In this document: positions 9,132 to 18,090 of the stretch, one piece after another | How the letters are laid out: the number at the start of each line of letters is the position of its first letter | Numbering within the stretch: the stretch's first letter is position 1 | Assembly (NCBI GenBank): GCA_017436675.1 | Contig: JAFSCS010000029.1 | Coordinates: 1-64,000, forward strand | DNA length: 64,000 nucleotides | From: Clostridia bacterium | GTDB lineage: Bacteria > Bacillota > Clostridia > Oscillospirales > CAG-382 | Reading direction: 5' to 3' | Notes under the pieces: model-generated | Seen by the model: only the letters and a program-made list of their open reading frames with translations | Databases searched by the model: none | What the model was told of the DNA's origin: nothing | Position numbers and translations under genes: made by a program

Positions 9132-9977
9132 TCACGTTGTTGTGCAATACCAAGCGAAACGATTGTTTTTTCGGATCGTCTCAACAGCGCGCTTCGCCAG
9201 ATACATATTGTTATACACTCCGAAAACAGAGCTACCGCTTCCGCTCATCATTGCCGCGATCGCGCCGCTCTCAAGAAGCAATCTTCTCGATTCGGCAACG
9301 CCGCTCTCGTCGTCGTAGCAAAGCTCAAAATCGTTTCTCATCGATCTTGCGGCTCGTCTGATATTACCGATGTTAAGATAGTGGAGAGCGTCGGTGTGGG
9401 ACCAATCCTCTCTGTTTTCTATTGAATCGATGATCTGATACATCAATTTCGTTGACGCGCCCTCGCTACCGATCGTTACAACGAGCGGGAGAGGACGGTA
9501 TATTCTTATCGGTGTCAATATCTCGCCGATGCCCTCGGCAAAGCAGGGGCGGTTATATATGCAGAACGGTACGTCCGCGCCGAGCTTTACACCGATCTCG
9601 CAAAGCTCATTTTCGCTGAGCCCTGCATCGTACATTTCGTTTAGTCCCTTCAACGTCGCCGCGGCATCGGTGCTTCCGCCACCCATACCTGCGCTGACGG
9701 GGATACGTTTTTTTATAAATATATCGACTCCGCCGTTGATACCTGTCGTTTCAAAAAAGAGCTTCGCCGCTTTATAGGCGATATTGTCGCTCTCCGTTGG
9801 GAGCGGGCGCGAGCATTTACAGCCAAGGTCGTCGCTCTTCGTCAAAGTGACTGTGTCGCAAAGCGTTATCGGAGCCATTATCGAACGAAGCGAATGGTAT
9901 CCGTCCTCTCTGACACCGCCGACTTGGAGAGTAATATTTATTTTTGCATTTGCATTGAGAATTAACGTATCCTTCAT
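9132..9977 (-). CDS. ispE: 4-diphosphocytidyl-2-C-methyl-D-erythritol kinase
   Basis: IspE is a cytoplasmic GHMP kinase that phosphorylates CDP-methylerythritol in the MEP route to isoprenoids. The 281-residue protein has the N-terminal AKINITL motif with its Lys at position 12, and the glycine-rich ATP loop PVSAGMGGGSTDAAATLKGL at about 93-112. GADVPFC contains the catalytic Asp, and the C-terminal MMSGSGSSVFG is typical. It follows the DUF362 gene by 10 bp and precedes spoIIR by 57 bp. Pairing of ispE with spoIIR is common in Firmicutes. Confidence 0.96.
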   Translation of the reverse strand: MKDTLILNANAKINITLQVGGVREDGYHSLRSIMAPITLCDTVTLTKSDDLGCKCSRPLPTESDNIAYKAAKLFFETTGINGGVDIFIKKRIPVSAGMGGGSTDAAATLKGLNEMYDAGLSENELCEIGVKLGADVPFCIYNRPCFAEGIGEILTPIRIYRPLPLVVTIGSEGASTKLMYQIIDSIENREDWSHTDALHYLNIGNIRRAARSMRNDFELCYDDESGVAESRRLLLESGAIAAMMSGSGSSVFGVYNNMYLAKRAVETIRKNNRFAWYCTTT

Positions 9978-9987
9978 TTTTAACTCC

Positions 9988-11130
9988 TTAGAGATCGAAT
10001 ATTCCGAATCTCTTGATACCCATCAAGCCGAACGGACAAAGCTCTTGACAGCAATAGCATTTTATACACGCTTCTCTGTCGATCTTTGCTTTTCCTTTTA
10101 CTATTTTTATGGCTTTTGCAGGGCAAAAATCGGCACATTTGCCACATCCCTTGCAATCCTTCATCGCCACGGGGCGCGACTCGAGAAACCTTCGAAATCT
10201 TCCGCCGAAGCCTTGGGTAAACGTCGTTATAAGGTTGAGCTTTTTTGTGTCGGGCATTTTGAGGTCCTTCAGCTTCCTCTTTTTATACTCCTCCAAATCA
10301 CCGACGAGCGTTATCTCACCGACGGTTTTCGGACAAAGTCCCATTTGGTTGGCGACGTCGAGCATCTCGACGCTGTTTTCGGGAAGTCCGAGGTAATCAC
10401 GGCACACGACGTCACATACGAACGGTGAGCGGCTTCCGAAAATTCCGCCGAAGAATCTTGCCGTACCGTTGTTGGGACCGTTGCCCTCCATTCCATAGAC
10501 GGCATCAACTATGTTGATCGCAGGAGCGAGCGTTTCGGTCAGCTCAAGCACCATTGACGAAAAGCGTTCTATTTCGGGAAAACGTGCGTGGAGCTCGAAT
10601 TTTTGAAGTCCGGGGATAGCACCGTACATATTTTTCGATGCGGCACTCATCGTTGTCAAGGTATGGGTTTTTAGCTTACATAGGTTGATTATAACGTCTG
10701 CACCCTCAAATTCACGCAACACGTTGAACTCACTGATAACGCCGTGCCGTTTTGACGGTATCGTGATCGATTCGACGTCAAAATTGAGCTCGCATCCGCT
10801 GTTTTTCGCGGCATCCTCGAAGCCCGTCGTTTTATAGAGTCCTTTCAGTATCGCCTCGTTGAAGAACCCACCCGGCGACTCGACGATGATCTTTCGAGCA
10901 TCATATTTTTCGAGCTGCTTCATCACTGCCGTCAGCATCATCGGATGTGTTGTTGAGCATGCATCGGGACCGCGTCTTATTACGAGGTTCGGCTTTATAA
11001 CTATTTTTTTTGCATTTTTGAGGATATCATCAGCAGATATATCATCAAATATTTTTCGAACGCACTCCGTTATCTCTTCCTCGAGATAGGAGTCGGCTTT
11101 ATAGTAGGAGACCTTATTTTCTGAGATCAT
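9988..11130 (-). CDS. DUF362 domain protein with two 4Fe-4S clusters
   Basis: A 380-residue protein with an N-terminal DUF362 domain (KIVIKPNLV near residue 45, VIINLCKLKTHTLTTMSAASK near 180). A C-terminal two-cluster ferredoxin module is built from CKGCGKCADFCP and CIKCYCCQELCP. The eight cysteines fit two [4Fe-4S] clusters, so an electron-transfer or redox role is likely, but no reaction has been assigned to this family. It overlaps the upstream aminotransferase gene by 17 bp and is followed 10 bp later by ispE, so it is surely co-transcribed. The family call is firm; the function is unknown. Confidence 0.9.
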   Translation of the reverse strand: MISENKVSYYKADSYLEEEITECVRKIFDDISADDILKNAKKIVIKPNLVIRRGPDACSTTHPMMLTAVMKQLEKYDARKIIVESPGGFFNEAILKGLYKTTGFEDAAKNSGCELNFDVESITIPSKRHGVISEFNVLREFEGADVIINLCKLKTHTLTTMSAASKNMYGAIPGLQKFELHARFPEIERFSSMVLELTETLAPAINIVDAVYGMEGNGPNNGTARFFGGIFGSRSPFVCDVVCRDYLGLPENSVEMLDVANQMGLCPKTVGEITLVGDLEEYKKRKLKDLKMPDTKKLNLITTFTQGFGGRFRRFLESRPVAMKDCKGCGKCADFCPAKAIKIVKGKAKIDREACIKCYCCQELCPFGLMGIKRFGIFDL

Positions 11131-12286
11131 TTACAAAATCCTCGATATTATTTAATGCTTTTTCGATATGGCGGACGGAATATGCATAGGATATTCTCGC
11201 AAATCCCTCGCCACATTCACCAAATGCGCTTCCCGGAACTATTGCAGTATTTCTTTCGTAGAGCAATCTTTCGCAAAACTGCTCGCTCGTCATACCGAAC
11301 TCGGAGACGTTCGGGAAAACGTAGAATGCGCCATAGGGCATAAAGCATCTTAGCCCTATCTCCTCGAGCCTTGAGGTGATCAAGCGACGGCGCTTGTCGT
11401 ATTCGGCTTTCATATATTCGATATCGTCATCGCCGTTCTTGAGCGCTTGGATCGCGGCATATTGGCTCGTTGTCGGAGCACACATTATTCCGTATTGATG
11501 AAGCTTCAGCATCTGTACGGTGAACTCCTTCGGTGCGAGTGTATAGCCGAGTCGCCAGCCCGTCATCGCGTATGCCTTCGAAAAGCCGCCGATGACTATC
11601 GTGCGCTCTCTCATATTTCCTATCGATGCGATCGACGTATGCTTCGTTCCGTAGGTGAGCTCGCCGTATATCTCGTCGCTGACGATTACGGCGTTCGTCT
11701 TTTCGATGACCTCGGAAACTGCCTCGAGATCCTCCTTCGTCATTATCGCGCCCGTCGGATTGTTCGGGAACGCAAGGACGATCGCCTTCGTTCGCGGCGA
11801 CAATACGCTTTTCAGCTTTTCGGGAGTCAATTTGAACTCGTCCTTTTCCTCGAGAGGAAGCGAAACGGGCTTTCCGCCACACATCGTTACAAGCGGTGCG
11901 TAGCAAACGAAGCACGGCTCGGGGATTATTACCTCGTCACCCGTGTTCAAGACGGCACGGAACGCGATATCGATCGCTTCGCTTCCGCCAACGGTGACGA
12001 TTATTTCTGTTTTCGGATCGTATTCAAGCCCGAAGCGGCGTTTTTGGTAGCTTGATATTTCGGTTCTGAAATCGAGAAGTCCTGCGTTACTCGTGTAATA
12101 GGTCCTTCCCTCCTCGAGACTCTTTATTCCTGCCTCGCGGATATGCCACGGGGTGACGAAGTCGGGCTGTCCGACGGTCAACGACACAACGCCCTTCATC
12201 TCGTCCAAAATATCGAAAAATTTTCTTATTCCCGAAGGCTTCAGCGAGGTCGCACGCTCCGAGAGTACACTATTTACGTCAAACAT
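11114..12286 (-). CDS. PLP-dependent aminotransferase, class I/II
   Basis: A fold-type I aminotransferase of 390 residues. The substrate-binding VGQPDFVTP motif is near residue 40, GSEAIDIAFRAV near 105, FPNNPTG near 175 and SDEIYGELTYG near 204. The PLP lysine lies in GGFSKAYAMTGWRLGY, about residue 234. The set fits the aromatic/branched-chain aminotransferases often called PatA-like. Its start overlaps the stop of the Lrp-type regulator as TAATG, which suggests that the regulator senses the amino acid handled by this enzyme. The substrate cannot be read from the sequence. Confidence 0.93.
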   Translation of the reverse strand: MFDVNSVLSERATSLKPSGIRKFFDILDEMKGVVSLTVGQPDFVTPWHIREAGIKSLEEGRTYYTSNAGLLDFRTEISSYQKRRFGLEYDPKTEIIVTVGGSEAIDIAFRAVLNTGDEVIIPEPCFVCYAPLVTMCGGKPVSLPLEEKDEFKLTPEKLKSVLSPRTKAIVLAFPNNPTGAIMTKEDLEAVSEVIEKTNAVIVSDEIYGELTYGTKHTSIASIGNMRERTIVIGGFSKAYAMTGWRLGYTLAPKEFTVQMLKLHQYGIMCAPTTSQYAAIQALKNGDDDIEYMKAEYDKRRRLITSRLEEIGLRCFMPYGAFYVFPNVSEFGMTSEQFCERLLYERNTAIVPGSAFGECGEGFARISYAYSVRHIEKALNNIEDFVNDLRK

Positions 12287-12765
12287 TATAATACGTTCGT
12301 CCTTGCATCTTCCTTAGACGGTGCGAAAAGGATACCTTCCTCTTTGTATTTGTGAAGAATGAAATGTGTTGCCGTCGAGGTCACAAATTCGAGCGGAGCG
12401 AGCTTTTCAACGACGAAATACGCCACCTCGCGCATCGTTTTACCCGCGATAAAGAGGGCGAGGTCAAAGCCGCCACTCATCAAATATACGCTTTTCACCT
12501 CATCATAATTGCAGATGCGTTCTGCAACGTGGTCAAAGCCTCTGTCCTTTTGGGGTGTTATCTTCAATTCGATGAGTGCGCTCACCGTCTCGTTGCCGAC
12601 CTTATCCCAATCTATTACGGCACGATATCCGAGTATCGTTCCTTCCTTTTCATATTCTTCGATCATTTTCTTTATATCGCCGACCTCTTTTCCGAGCATT
12701 ACGGCTATTTGTTTGTCGGTCAATCTCGCGTCTTGTTCAAGCAATTTCAAAAGGGATCTTTCCAT
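12286..12765 (-). CDS. Lrp/AsnC family transcriptional regulator
   Basis: A 159-residue feast/famine regulator. Residues about 5-55 form the AsnC-type helix-turn-helix (LLEQDARLTDKQIAVMLG). The remaining part is the RAM effector-binding domain with KSVYLMSGGFDLALFIAGKT. Such proteins form dimers and higher oligomers, bind an amino acid, and control nearby amino acid metabolism. Translational coupling to the aminotransferase (TAATG) makes that gene the obvious target or functional partner. The PHP gene ends 13 bp upstream. Confidence 0.93.
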   Translation of the reverse strand: MERSLLKLLEQDARLTDKQIAVMLGKEVGDIKKMIEEYEKEGTILGYRAVIDWDKVGNETVSALIELKITPQKDRGFDHVAERICNYDEVKSVYLMSGGFDLALFIAGKTMREVAYFVVEKLAPLEFVTSTATHFILHKYKEEGILFAPSKEDARTNVL

Positions 12766-12778
12766 TTTCGTTCTTCCT

Positions 12779-13615
12779 TTATATTTTTATTTGTATTGGT
12801 TCTCTGTTTTTATATACTGTAATATAACGAAATCCTATCGTTTTCAAAAGCTCGCAGGCATTATCGATATCCTTACCGACGTCGCTCGGTATATGGGCAT
12901 CGCTTCCGACGGTTATCAGCTCACCGCCGAGCTCTCTATAGCGGCGAAGCAACGTTTCGTTCGGCAAAAGCTCACCCATTTGCTGTCGAAGCCCCGAGGT
13001 ATTACATTCGAGCGCGATATTATTTCTTATACACGCCTTCATTATTTCCGAAAACTCCTCGCGGTAGTCCTTTTTCAGATCCATCAGATATCCTCTGCCG
13101 TTTTGCTTATAATATCTGTATGGATACGTGATATGTGCGACGGTATCGAATCGTCTTTCACCATTTTCGACCGCCCAGGCTATTTGGTTTAGCTGGTCCT
13201 CGAGGTATTCCTCGAAAACGGCGATCATCTCGGAATCGGTCTTATCGTATGTCATACTCAAAAAATCGAACTCGCGGCGTGGCGCGTGGATCGAGCCGAT
13301 CACGAAATCGAACGGCTCCGTCGTTACGAGGCGATATGACTCGTTCTTCTCCTTTATCGCATCACCGAGCTCCATTCCGTAGAGCACTTCTATTTTATCA
13401 CCATACCGATCCTTCGCCTCAAAGACGGCTTTTCGGTATCCGTCGAGGTCGAAGGTGCGAGTTTTCGAGGTCTTTATCATATCGACGTCATAATGCTCGG
13501 TGAAGGCTATATATTTCATTCCGAGCGATATTGCCGCTTCACAATTACCGTTTACACTTCCCTTTTTTGCATCGTGGGAGAAAGAGGAATGTGTATGCAT
13601 ATCTGCAAAGATCAA
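12779..13615 (-). CDS. PHP-domain phosphoesterase, histidinol-phosphatase HisJ-like
   Basis: A 278-residue member of the polymerase and histidinol phosphatase superfamily. The trinuclear metal site is recognisable: ADMHTHSSFSHD near the start, AFTEHYD near 40, GSIHAPRRE near 110, VAHITYP near 160 and VGSDAHIPSDVG near 240. This order fits HisJ/HisK histidinol-phosphatase, which removes phosphate from L-histidinol phosphate. No other histidine biosynthesis gene is nearby except the degenerate HisB-like gene 18 bp upstream, so the physiological substrate is open. It may be a general phosphoesterase. Confidence 0.85.
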   Translation of the reverse strand: MIFADMHTHSSFSHDAKKGSVNGNCEAAISLGMKYIAFTEHYDVDMIKTSKTRTFDLDGYRKAVFEAKDRYGDKIEVLYGMELGDAIKEKNESYRLVTTEPFDFVIGSIHAPRREFDFLSMTYDKTDSEMIAVFEEYLEDQLNQIAWAVENGERRFDTVAHITYPYRYYKQNGRGYLMDLKKDYREEFSEIMKACIRNNIALECNTSGLRQQMGELLPNETLLRRYRELGGELITVGSDAHIPSDVGKDIDNACELLKTIGFRYITVYKNREPIQIKI

Positions 13616-13633
13616 TTTTTTAACATCTCTTTT

Positions 13634-14152
13634 CTATTTCAAGCATTCAAAAAAGCATTTTCCGAGCGAACGGAACACCGCCTCGGCTTTATGGCGGTCA
13701 CCGCCGTTCCCGAAAACGTAGACGTGGAGCGTTTTCCCCATCGCATAGGCATAGGTCTTCAAAAAGTCGCTTATGTATTTTTTGTCGTCCGCAAGCTCAC
13801 AATCGAAAACGAACGCTGTCAAGGCATCTTCCGACAGATCGACAACGGATTTCGCAAGTGATTCTCCAAACGGCATCTCGCAAGAAGCGACCATTTCGTC
13901 ATCGATATCCTCGAGTGCGGCACGGGTGCAATTTCCCATCAACACAGCGACGGTATCGGCAGTATATTCGTTTGTTTCCTCAACCTCGACGTTGAGCTCG
14001 ATCTGTCCGTATCTGCAAAAGCTTCCCAAAAGGAGATCGAGCGTTTTGTTACCCGTTGTCCCGAAAAAACCGCTCTCCTCCGAATTAAAGGTCATTTCGA
14101 CGCTGACCGAGTATACGCCGTTTTCTCTCGTTGATTCTCCGTAGTAGATCAT
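13634..14152 (-). CDS. HisB-like protein with degraded metal sites (putative pseudoenzyme)
   Basis: A 172-residue protein with the overall pattern of imidazoleglycerol-phosphate dehydratase. It has STRENGVYSVSV for the RxTxET start, and TGNKTLDLLLGSFCRYGQIE for the TGxxFFDHMLxxxxxHG block. ADTVAVLMGNCTRAAL, PFGESLAKSVVDLS and GKTLHVYVFG follow in order. The catalytic HHxxED is replaced by EYTADT, and the final HHxxEA by RHKAEA, so most manganese ligands are gone. The ATG at 14152 is used because GGAGG lies 7 bp upstream; an upstream in-frame start would cross the promoter. It is the first gene of its run and is followed by the PHP gene. Homology is read by eye and needs a profile check. Confidence 0.7.
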   Translation of the reverse strand: MIYYGESTRENGVYSVSVEMTFNSEESGFFGTTGNKTLDLLLGSFCRYGQIELNVEVEETNEYTADTVAVLMGNCTRAALEDIDDEMVASCEMPFGESLAKSVVDLSEDALTAFVFDCELADDKKYISDFLKTYAYAMGKTLHVYVFGNGGDRHKAEAVFRSLGKCFFECLK

Positions 14153-14192
14153 ACCCTGCCTCCGAATTCGTATAATTATGCTATTATATTTT

Positions 14193-14221
14193 ATTATACA
14201 GCACTCGCTCTGAAAAATCAA
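14193..14221 (-). promoter_or_regulatory. Promoter of the HisB-like to addA gene run
   Basis: The minus strand carries TTGATT, a 17-bp spacer and TATAAT, about 40 bp before the HisB-like ATG. No terminator-like hairpin was seen between this point and the addA end, so nine genes may share this start. Confidence 0.75.
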
Positions 14222-14334
14222 GATTTTGGCTGTATTATTATCGTTCGGTGAAAGAAAATTCACAAAAAAACTATTGTATTTTCCTTCGTTATGTTATAAA
14301 ATAAGGGTGTAATATTTTCTTAAGGAGAAGAGTT

Positions 14335-14748
14335 ATGCCTCAATGTGATTATTGCGGATTCGTTCACGACGGTCAACAGCCGAAGTGTCCGAAATGCGGA
14401 AATAAAGTTAAAATGATGGACGTCAGCAACGTCAGCTCACTCGACGACGTTACGATGTTCCACGCAAAGCGCGCGAAGCTTCTCGCGGGGATCGCTTGTG
14501 CCGGAATGATATTTATGCCCGTTGGGTTCGTTTTCGGCATTCTCGCCATCAAGCACGCAAAGAAGGTCGAGAAAGGAATGTATTTGCAATATGCAAAGCA
14601 GGCTATTTGGATATCCATCGTTGCGATGATCATGAGCGTTGTGATGATGGTGATAAGGCTTATCCTTGCGCCCGATATGCTTTATAATGCGCTCCAAGGT
14701 ATCTATAAATTTATATCGGCACTCATCTCGCCCGAGAGACCGTATTAG
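14335..14748 (+). CDS. Zinc-ribbon membrane protein
   Basis: A 137-residue protein. The N-terminus is a zinc ribbon (CDYCGF and CPKCGN, residues 4-23). It is followed by a helical region and hydrophobic segments at about 55-75 (GIACAGMIFMPVGFVFGILA) and 85-105 (WISIVAMIMSVVMMVIRLIL). The middle part resembles DUF4190-type small membrane proteins. It starts at an ATG behind AAGGAGAAG. The next gene begins 11 bp after its stop, so the pair is probably an operon. The role is unknown. Confidence 0.8.
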   Translation: MPQCDYCGFVHDGQQPKCPKCGNKVKMMDVSNVSSLDDVTMFHAKRAKLLAGIACAGMIFMPVGFVFGILAIKHAKKVEKGMYLQYAKQAIWISIVAMIMSVVMMVIRLILAPDMLYNALQGIYKFISALISPERPY

Positions 14749-14759
14749 GAGCGTGGCGT

Positions 14760-15383
14760 ATGAGTAAAAAATTACAGATAACGATCGTCATCTCGACGAT
14801 AGCCGTTATACTGCTGCTCATCGGGTTGTTTTCACTCCGTCAGATGCACGGAACGGAGCTTCCGATGGACGAAGACGATTCCCTCGCGCTTCTTGAAAAG
14901 CTCGAGGGACAAGACATTTTCGATGCGGACAAATATATTTTTTCCGACACGGTAAAGGACGAAAGCTCAAAAAGGACGAGTGTTATCGTTCACTCGACCG
15001 ACTACTCTGACAAGACCGAGGGTGAGTTTGATGCCGAGGCGATAAAAGCGATGGTCGTCTCGTTCGGGAAAACGTTTCTTTCCGAGGTAGTCGAAAAGAA
15101 AACGTTCGAAAATCTCAACGCGACGGAAGTGTTCTCGTTCTCGGGCGGTGACAAGCGGATACAGTTCGACTTTAGCGAGCCGATACCGACAGATTTCGGA
15201 ATTGGGGATGCATATGGGTGCGCAAGCATCGTGTTCGACAAAAACGAAGTACTCCAAAGCGTTACGCTTTATTTTAACAAGGACGATGGTGACCGAGTTT
15301 TGACGGTCATTTTCGGAAACGCCCCGCTTGAAGCGGTCATCAGCACCGGCGGAGAGGTCGTTTTCGTGCCGATAGAAGAATAA
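14760..15383 (+). CDS. Membrane-anchored extracytoplasmic protein, unknown
   Basis: A 207-residue protein with a single N-terminal hydrophobic anchor (ITIVISTIAVILLLIGLFSL, residues 7-26) and no lipobox Cys. The rest is an acidic soluble domain expected outside the membrane. No family is recognised. The regular alternation of charged and hydrophobic residues in the C-terminal half (RIQFDFSEPI, SIVFDKNEVLQSVTLYF) suggests a mainly beta fold. It is paired with the zinc-ribbon membrane protein and closed by a strong bidirectional terminator. Confidence 0.75.
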   Translation: MSKKLQITIVISTIAVILLLIGLFSLRQMHGTELPMDEDDSLALLEKLEGQDIFDADKYIFSDTVKDESSKRTSVIVHSTDYSDKTEGEFDAEAIKAMVVSFGKTFLSEVVEKKTFENLNATEVFSFSGGDKRIQFDFSEPIPTDFGIGDAYGCASIVFDKNEVLQSVTLYFNKDDGDRVLTVIFGNAPLEAVISTGGEVVFVPIEE

Positions 15384-15391
15384 TAACACAA

Positions 15392-15428
15392 AAGCTATGC
15401 TTCAAAATAACGAAGCATAGCTTTTTTC
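15392..15428. terminator. Bidirectional intrinsic terminator
   Basis: AAGCTATGCTTC and GAAGCATAGCTT form a perfect 12-bp stem with an 8-nt loop, with a T-run after it on the plus strand and an A-rich stretch before it. It separates the convergent ends of the membrane-anchored protein gene and the histidine kinase gene. Confidence 0.85.
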
Positions 15429-15429
15429 T

Positions 15430-17304
15430 TTATATCAAAGGCAGCATTATTTTTATTTTAAAGAGGTCGGAATCTATTTTCAACTCCATATTTCCCTCGT
15501 GCAGCTCCACGAGGCTTCTTGCTATTGACAGTCCGAGACCGCTTCCTTCTGTATTTCTCGATGCGTCACCTCGGACAAATCTCTCGAAAAGCTCGTCTTC
15601 GTCGATGGTGCTTAATGGGTATTTCGAATAGTTCGTTATTGAGATCTCGCACATCTCGTCAATCTTTTTCATACCGATATACACGCGAGTGCCCTCAAGC
15701 GAATACTTGCAGACGTTCGAGAAGAGGTTATCAAGCACTCTCCACATCAATCTTCCGTCGGCGTTCAACGTCACACCGCCCGTATCGTCCTCGACTATCG
15801 GATTCAGATCCTTTTCCGAAAGGCGCTCGGAATACTCGCCAACGACCTGCTTCAGAAGCTCCGAGATATCGATCGGTGTGCGGTTTAGTGTCAGACAACC
15901 CGTTTGTGCTTTTGATGCTTCGACGAGGTCGTCGGTCAATTTTTTGAGCCTTTGCGATTGACGGTCGAGCACCTCGATATATTCCTTTGCGGTCTCGTTT
16001 TCGAGCTCTTCCTTTTTGAGCAGGTCAACGTAGTTTATTATCGACGTGAGCGGTGTTTTTATGTCGTGGGAGACGTTTGTTATCAGCTCCGTTTTCATCC
16101 GCTCGCTTTTCATTCTGCGAACGACCTCCGCTTGAACGCCGTCGCTGATGGAATTGATATCATCCACGCACCTCCTGAGCGAGCCGAACATATTGTCGCC
16201 GTCGAGCTTCTTTGTAAAATCGCCCTTTGAGAAGCTTTGAAGTTTCTTTTTTATTGCGCCCAAGCATAGCAAGAAATAGAGAAGCACCAAAAGGAATATC
16301 ACGTGGATAAGGAACACGAACAGCGTTATCTCTCCGTCGGATGCGATCGCCAACAAGATATCGCCGAGGACGAGAAGCACCACCAAAGCTATGCTTTTCA
16401 GCACGCCGGAGACGTTTTCCGTTAATTTCACTCCGAGGTTAAAAAGATTTCTCAGAAAAGTGAAAACATAGTAAAGCAGTGTCGTTTTCAAGAGCATTTT
16501 CAGCTTTGCGCGTCTTGAGATCGACGTGAAGTACAGCATCAACAATGCTGACACTATTACCGAGGTCAAGATGACGGCACCAAGAATGTATAGCGGGGCT
16601 TTCGCGTCCATAGTTCTGTATGATAACTCAACGCACAGCACTTGGCAAATATATATAATGATCCCGATACTGCCGACAAATACCCCGCTTGTGATCAAAA
16701 AAGGGATTCTGTCGAACAGGCTCAATCTTCCCTTTCCGCCCGCCAATTTACAAAGCTTACAGAAGCCGTATATCATAGCTGCGAGGGAAACGACGAGCGC
16801 TGTTATCACGAGGAAAGAATAGTCGTGAAGGAAGCTCCACAATTTATAGTAGGTATATATCATATCGCCCGGATGGACTTCGGGAGCTATTCGCATTACT
16901 ATCGTTACTCTCGGATAGGTGGAATATGACAGATATTTACTTTCATAGGAATATTTTTCAAGCTCGAAATTGGAAAATATAACCTCGTCGGCACGCATCA
17001 GCGATATCGAGACGTTACAATTTTCTTTCGAAAACATTTTTTCATAACGCTTCAAGCGTACTTCTGCAGACTCTCCCGAAATATTATTATCATAGCCTGT
17101 TATCAAGTTATAATAATCCAGGAAATCCTCCTCATACGTATCCGCAACACCTTCACACAACAAGCTGCCAAAGAAGGTCTTATTGCTTTTAAACATATCG
17201 TCATACACGCCGTATATCAGCCCCGTGGCTGATGCGGCGAACAAGATCGTGCTTACAATTACAAGCAGGATCAGCCCAAGCTTTTTCATCCAAAGCTTTT
17301 TCAT
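15430..17304 (-). CDS. Sensor histidine kinase
   Basis: A 624-residue membrane sensor kinase, partner of the response regulator encoded 13 bp upstream. After a first membrane helix (residues 10-30) comes an extracytoplasmic region of about 120 residues. Several further helices follow between roughly 155 and 345, more than in simple two-helix kinases. The dimerisation/phosphoacceptor motif NVSHDIKTPLTSI places the phospho-His near 412. The ATPase domain shows VLDNLFSNVCKYS (N box) and EGSGLGLSIARSL (G box). The signal is unknown. The divergent GDSL lipoprotein gene is a likely target. Confidence 0.94.
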   Translation of the reverse strand: MKKLWMKKLGLILLVIVSTILFAASATGLIYGVYDDMFKSNKTFFGSLLCEGVADTYEEDFLDYYNLITGYDNNISGESAEVRLKRYEKMFSKENCNVSISLMRADEVIFSNFELEKYSYESKYLSYSTYPRVTIVMRIAPEVHPGDMIYTYYKLWSFLHDYSFLVITALVVSLAAMIYGFCKLCKLAGGKGRLSLFDRIPFLITSGVFVGSIGIIIYICQVLCVELSYRTMDAKAPLYILGAVILTSVIVSALLMLYFTSISRRAKLKMLLKTTLLYYVFTFLRNLFNLGVKLTENVSGVLKSIALVVLLVLGDILLAIASDGEITLFVFLIHVIFLLVLLYFLLCLGAIKKKLQSFSKGDFTKKLDGDNMFGSLRRCVDDINSISDGVQAEVVRRMKSERMKTELITNVSHDIKTPLTSIINYVDLLKKEELENETAKEYIEVLDRQSQRLKKLTDDLVEASKAQTGCLTLNRTPIDISELLKQVVGEYSERLSEKDLNPIVEDDTGGVTLNADGRLMWRVLDNLFSNVCKYSLEGTRVYIGMKKIDEMCEISITNYSKYPLSTIDEDELFERFVRGDASRNTEGSGLGLSIARSLVELHEGNMELKIDSDLFKIKIMLPLI

Positions 17305-17317
17305 TTTATTTCCTCCT

Positions 17318-18004
17318 TTACACTATCTTATATCCTTGCCCCCAGATGACCTTGATATAGGTCGGGTTGGCAGGATCGATCTCTATCTTCTCACGGAGGT
17401 GACGGATATGGACGGCGACGGTGTTATCCGCACCATAGACGCTTTCGTTCCAGACTCGTGAGTATATCTCCTTCGTCGAGAAAAGCTTTCCGCGATTTTC
17501 GGCAAGAAGAAGCAATATTTCATATTCGGTCGGCGTCAGCCGAATGTCGTTACCGTCGACTGTGACGGTATGCTGTGCTTTATCTATCGTCAAGCCCATT
17601 ATCTCGATAACACTCGGCTTTTTCTCACCGTTGCCGCCGAGCGACATATACCTTCTGAGATGTGACCTGACTCGTGCGAGAAGCTCGACGGGGTTGAATG
17701 GCTTTGTGATATAATCGTCGGCGCCGAGGTTCAGCCCGAGCACCTTATCGGTGTCCTCGCTTTTTGCAGAAAGAAAGATCACGGGGACGTTTCTTGTCTC
17801 ACGCAGCTTTGTTAATGCCGTTATCCCGTCCATTTTCGGCATCATTATATCAAGCAAAACGAGGTGCACCTCGTTTTCCTCAAGAAGGCGAAGCGCTTCA
17901 CGTCCGTCTTGTGCTAACAGGACGTCATGACCTTCCGAGGTTAAGTATATTTTCAAGGCGGACCCGATGTCTAATTCATCGTCGCAGACAAGTATCGTTG
18001 CCAT
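17318..18004 (-). CDS. OmpR/PhoB-family response regulator
   Basis: A 228-residue regulator with a receiver domain (DDE acidic pocket near residue 9, phospho-Asp in LVLLDIMMPKMDG near 52, Lys in PFNPVELLAR context near 102). A C-terminal winged helix is shown by RLTPTEYEILLLLAENRGK and NTVAVHIRHLREKIE. It is co-transcribed with the histidine kinase. A 12-bp direct repeat lies in the divergent promoter region just upstream of its own start and is a good candidate for its binding site. Confidence 0.95.
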   Translation of the reverse strand: MATILVCDDELDIGSALKIYLTSEGHDVLLAQDGREALRLLEENEVHLVLLDIMMPKMDGITALTKLRETRNVPVIFLSAKSEDTDKVLGLNLGADDYITKPFNPVELLARVRSHLRRYMSLGGNGEKKPSVIEIMGLTIDKAQHTVTVDGNDIRLTPTEYEILLLLAENRGKLFSTKEIYSRVWNESVYGADNTVAVHIRHLREKIEIDPANPTYIKVIWGQGYKIV

Positions 18005-18046
18005 TTTATTTCCTCCGTTTCATCTATGGCTATATTTTAGCACAGC

Positions 18047-18080
18047 AATTATTAATTTCATAGGGGGTAATTATTAATTT
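18047..18080. promoter_or_regulatory. Direct-repeat operator candidate
   Basis: Two identical 12-bp copies of AATTATTAATTT (18047-18058 and 18069-18080) are 22 bp apart, two turns of the helix. The second copy ends 10 bp before the -35 box of the GDSL gene, and the pair overlaps the probable promoter of the response regulator. This is where an OmpR-type activator would bind; the link to this regulator is an inference. Confidence 0.6.
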
Positions 18081-18090
18081 TTTCTTAATA

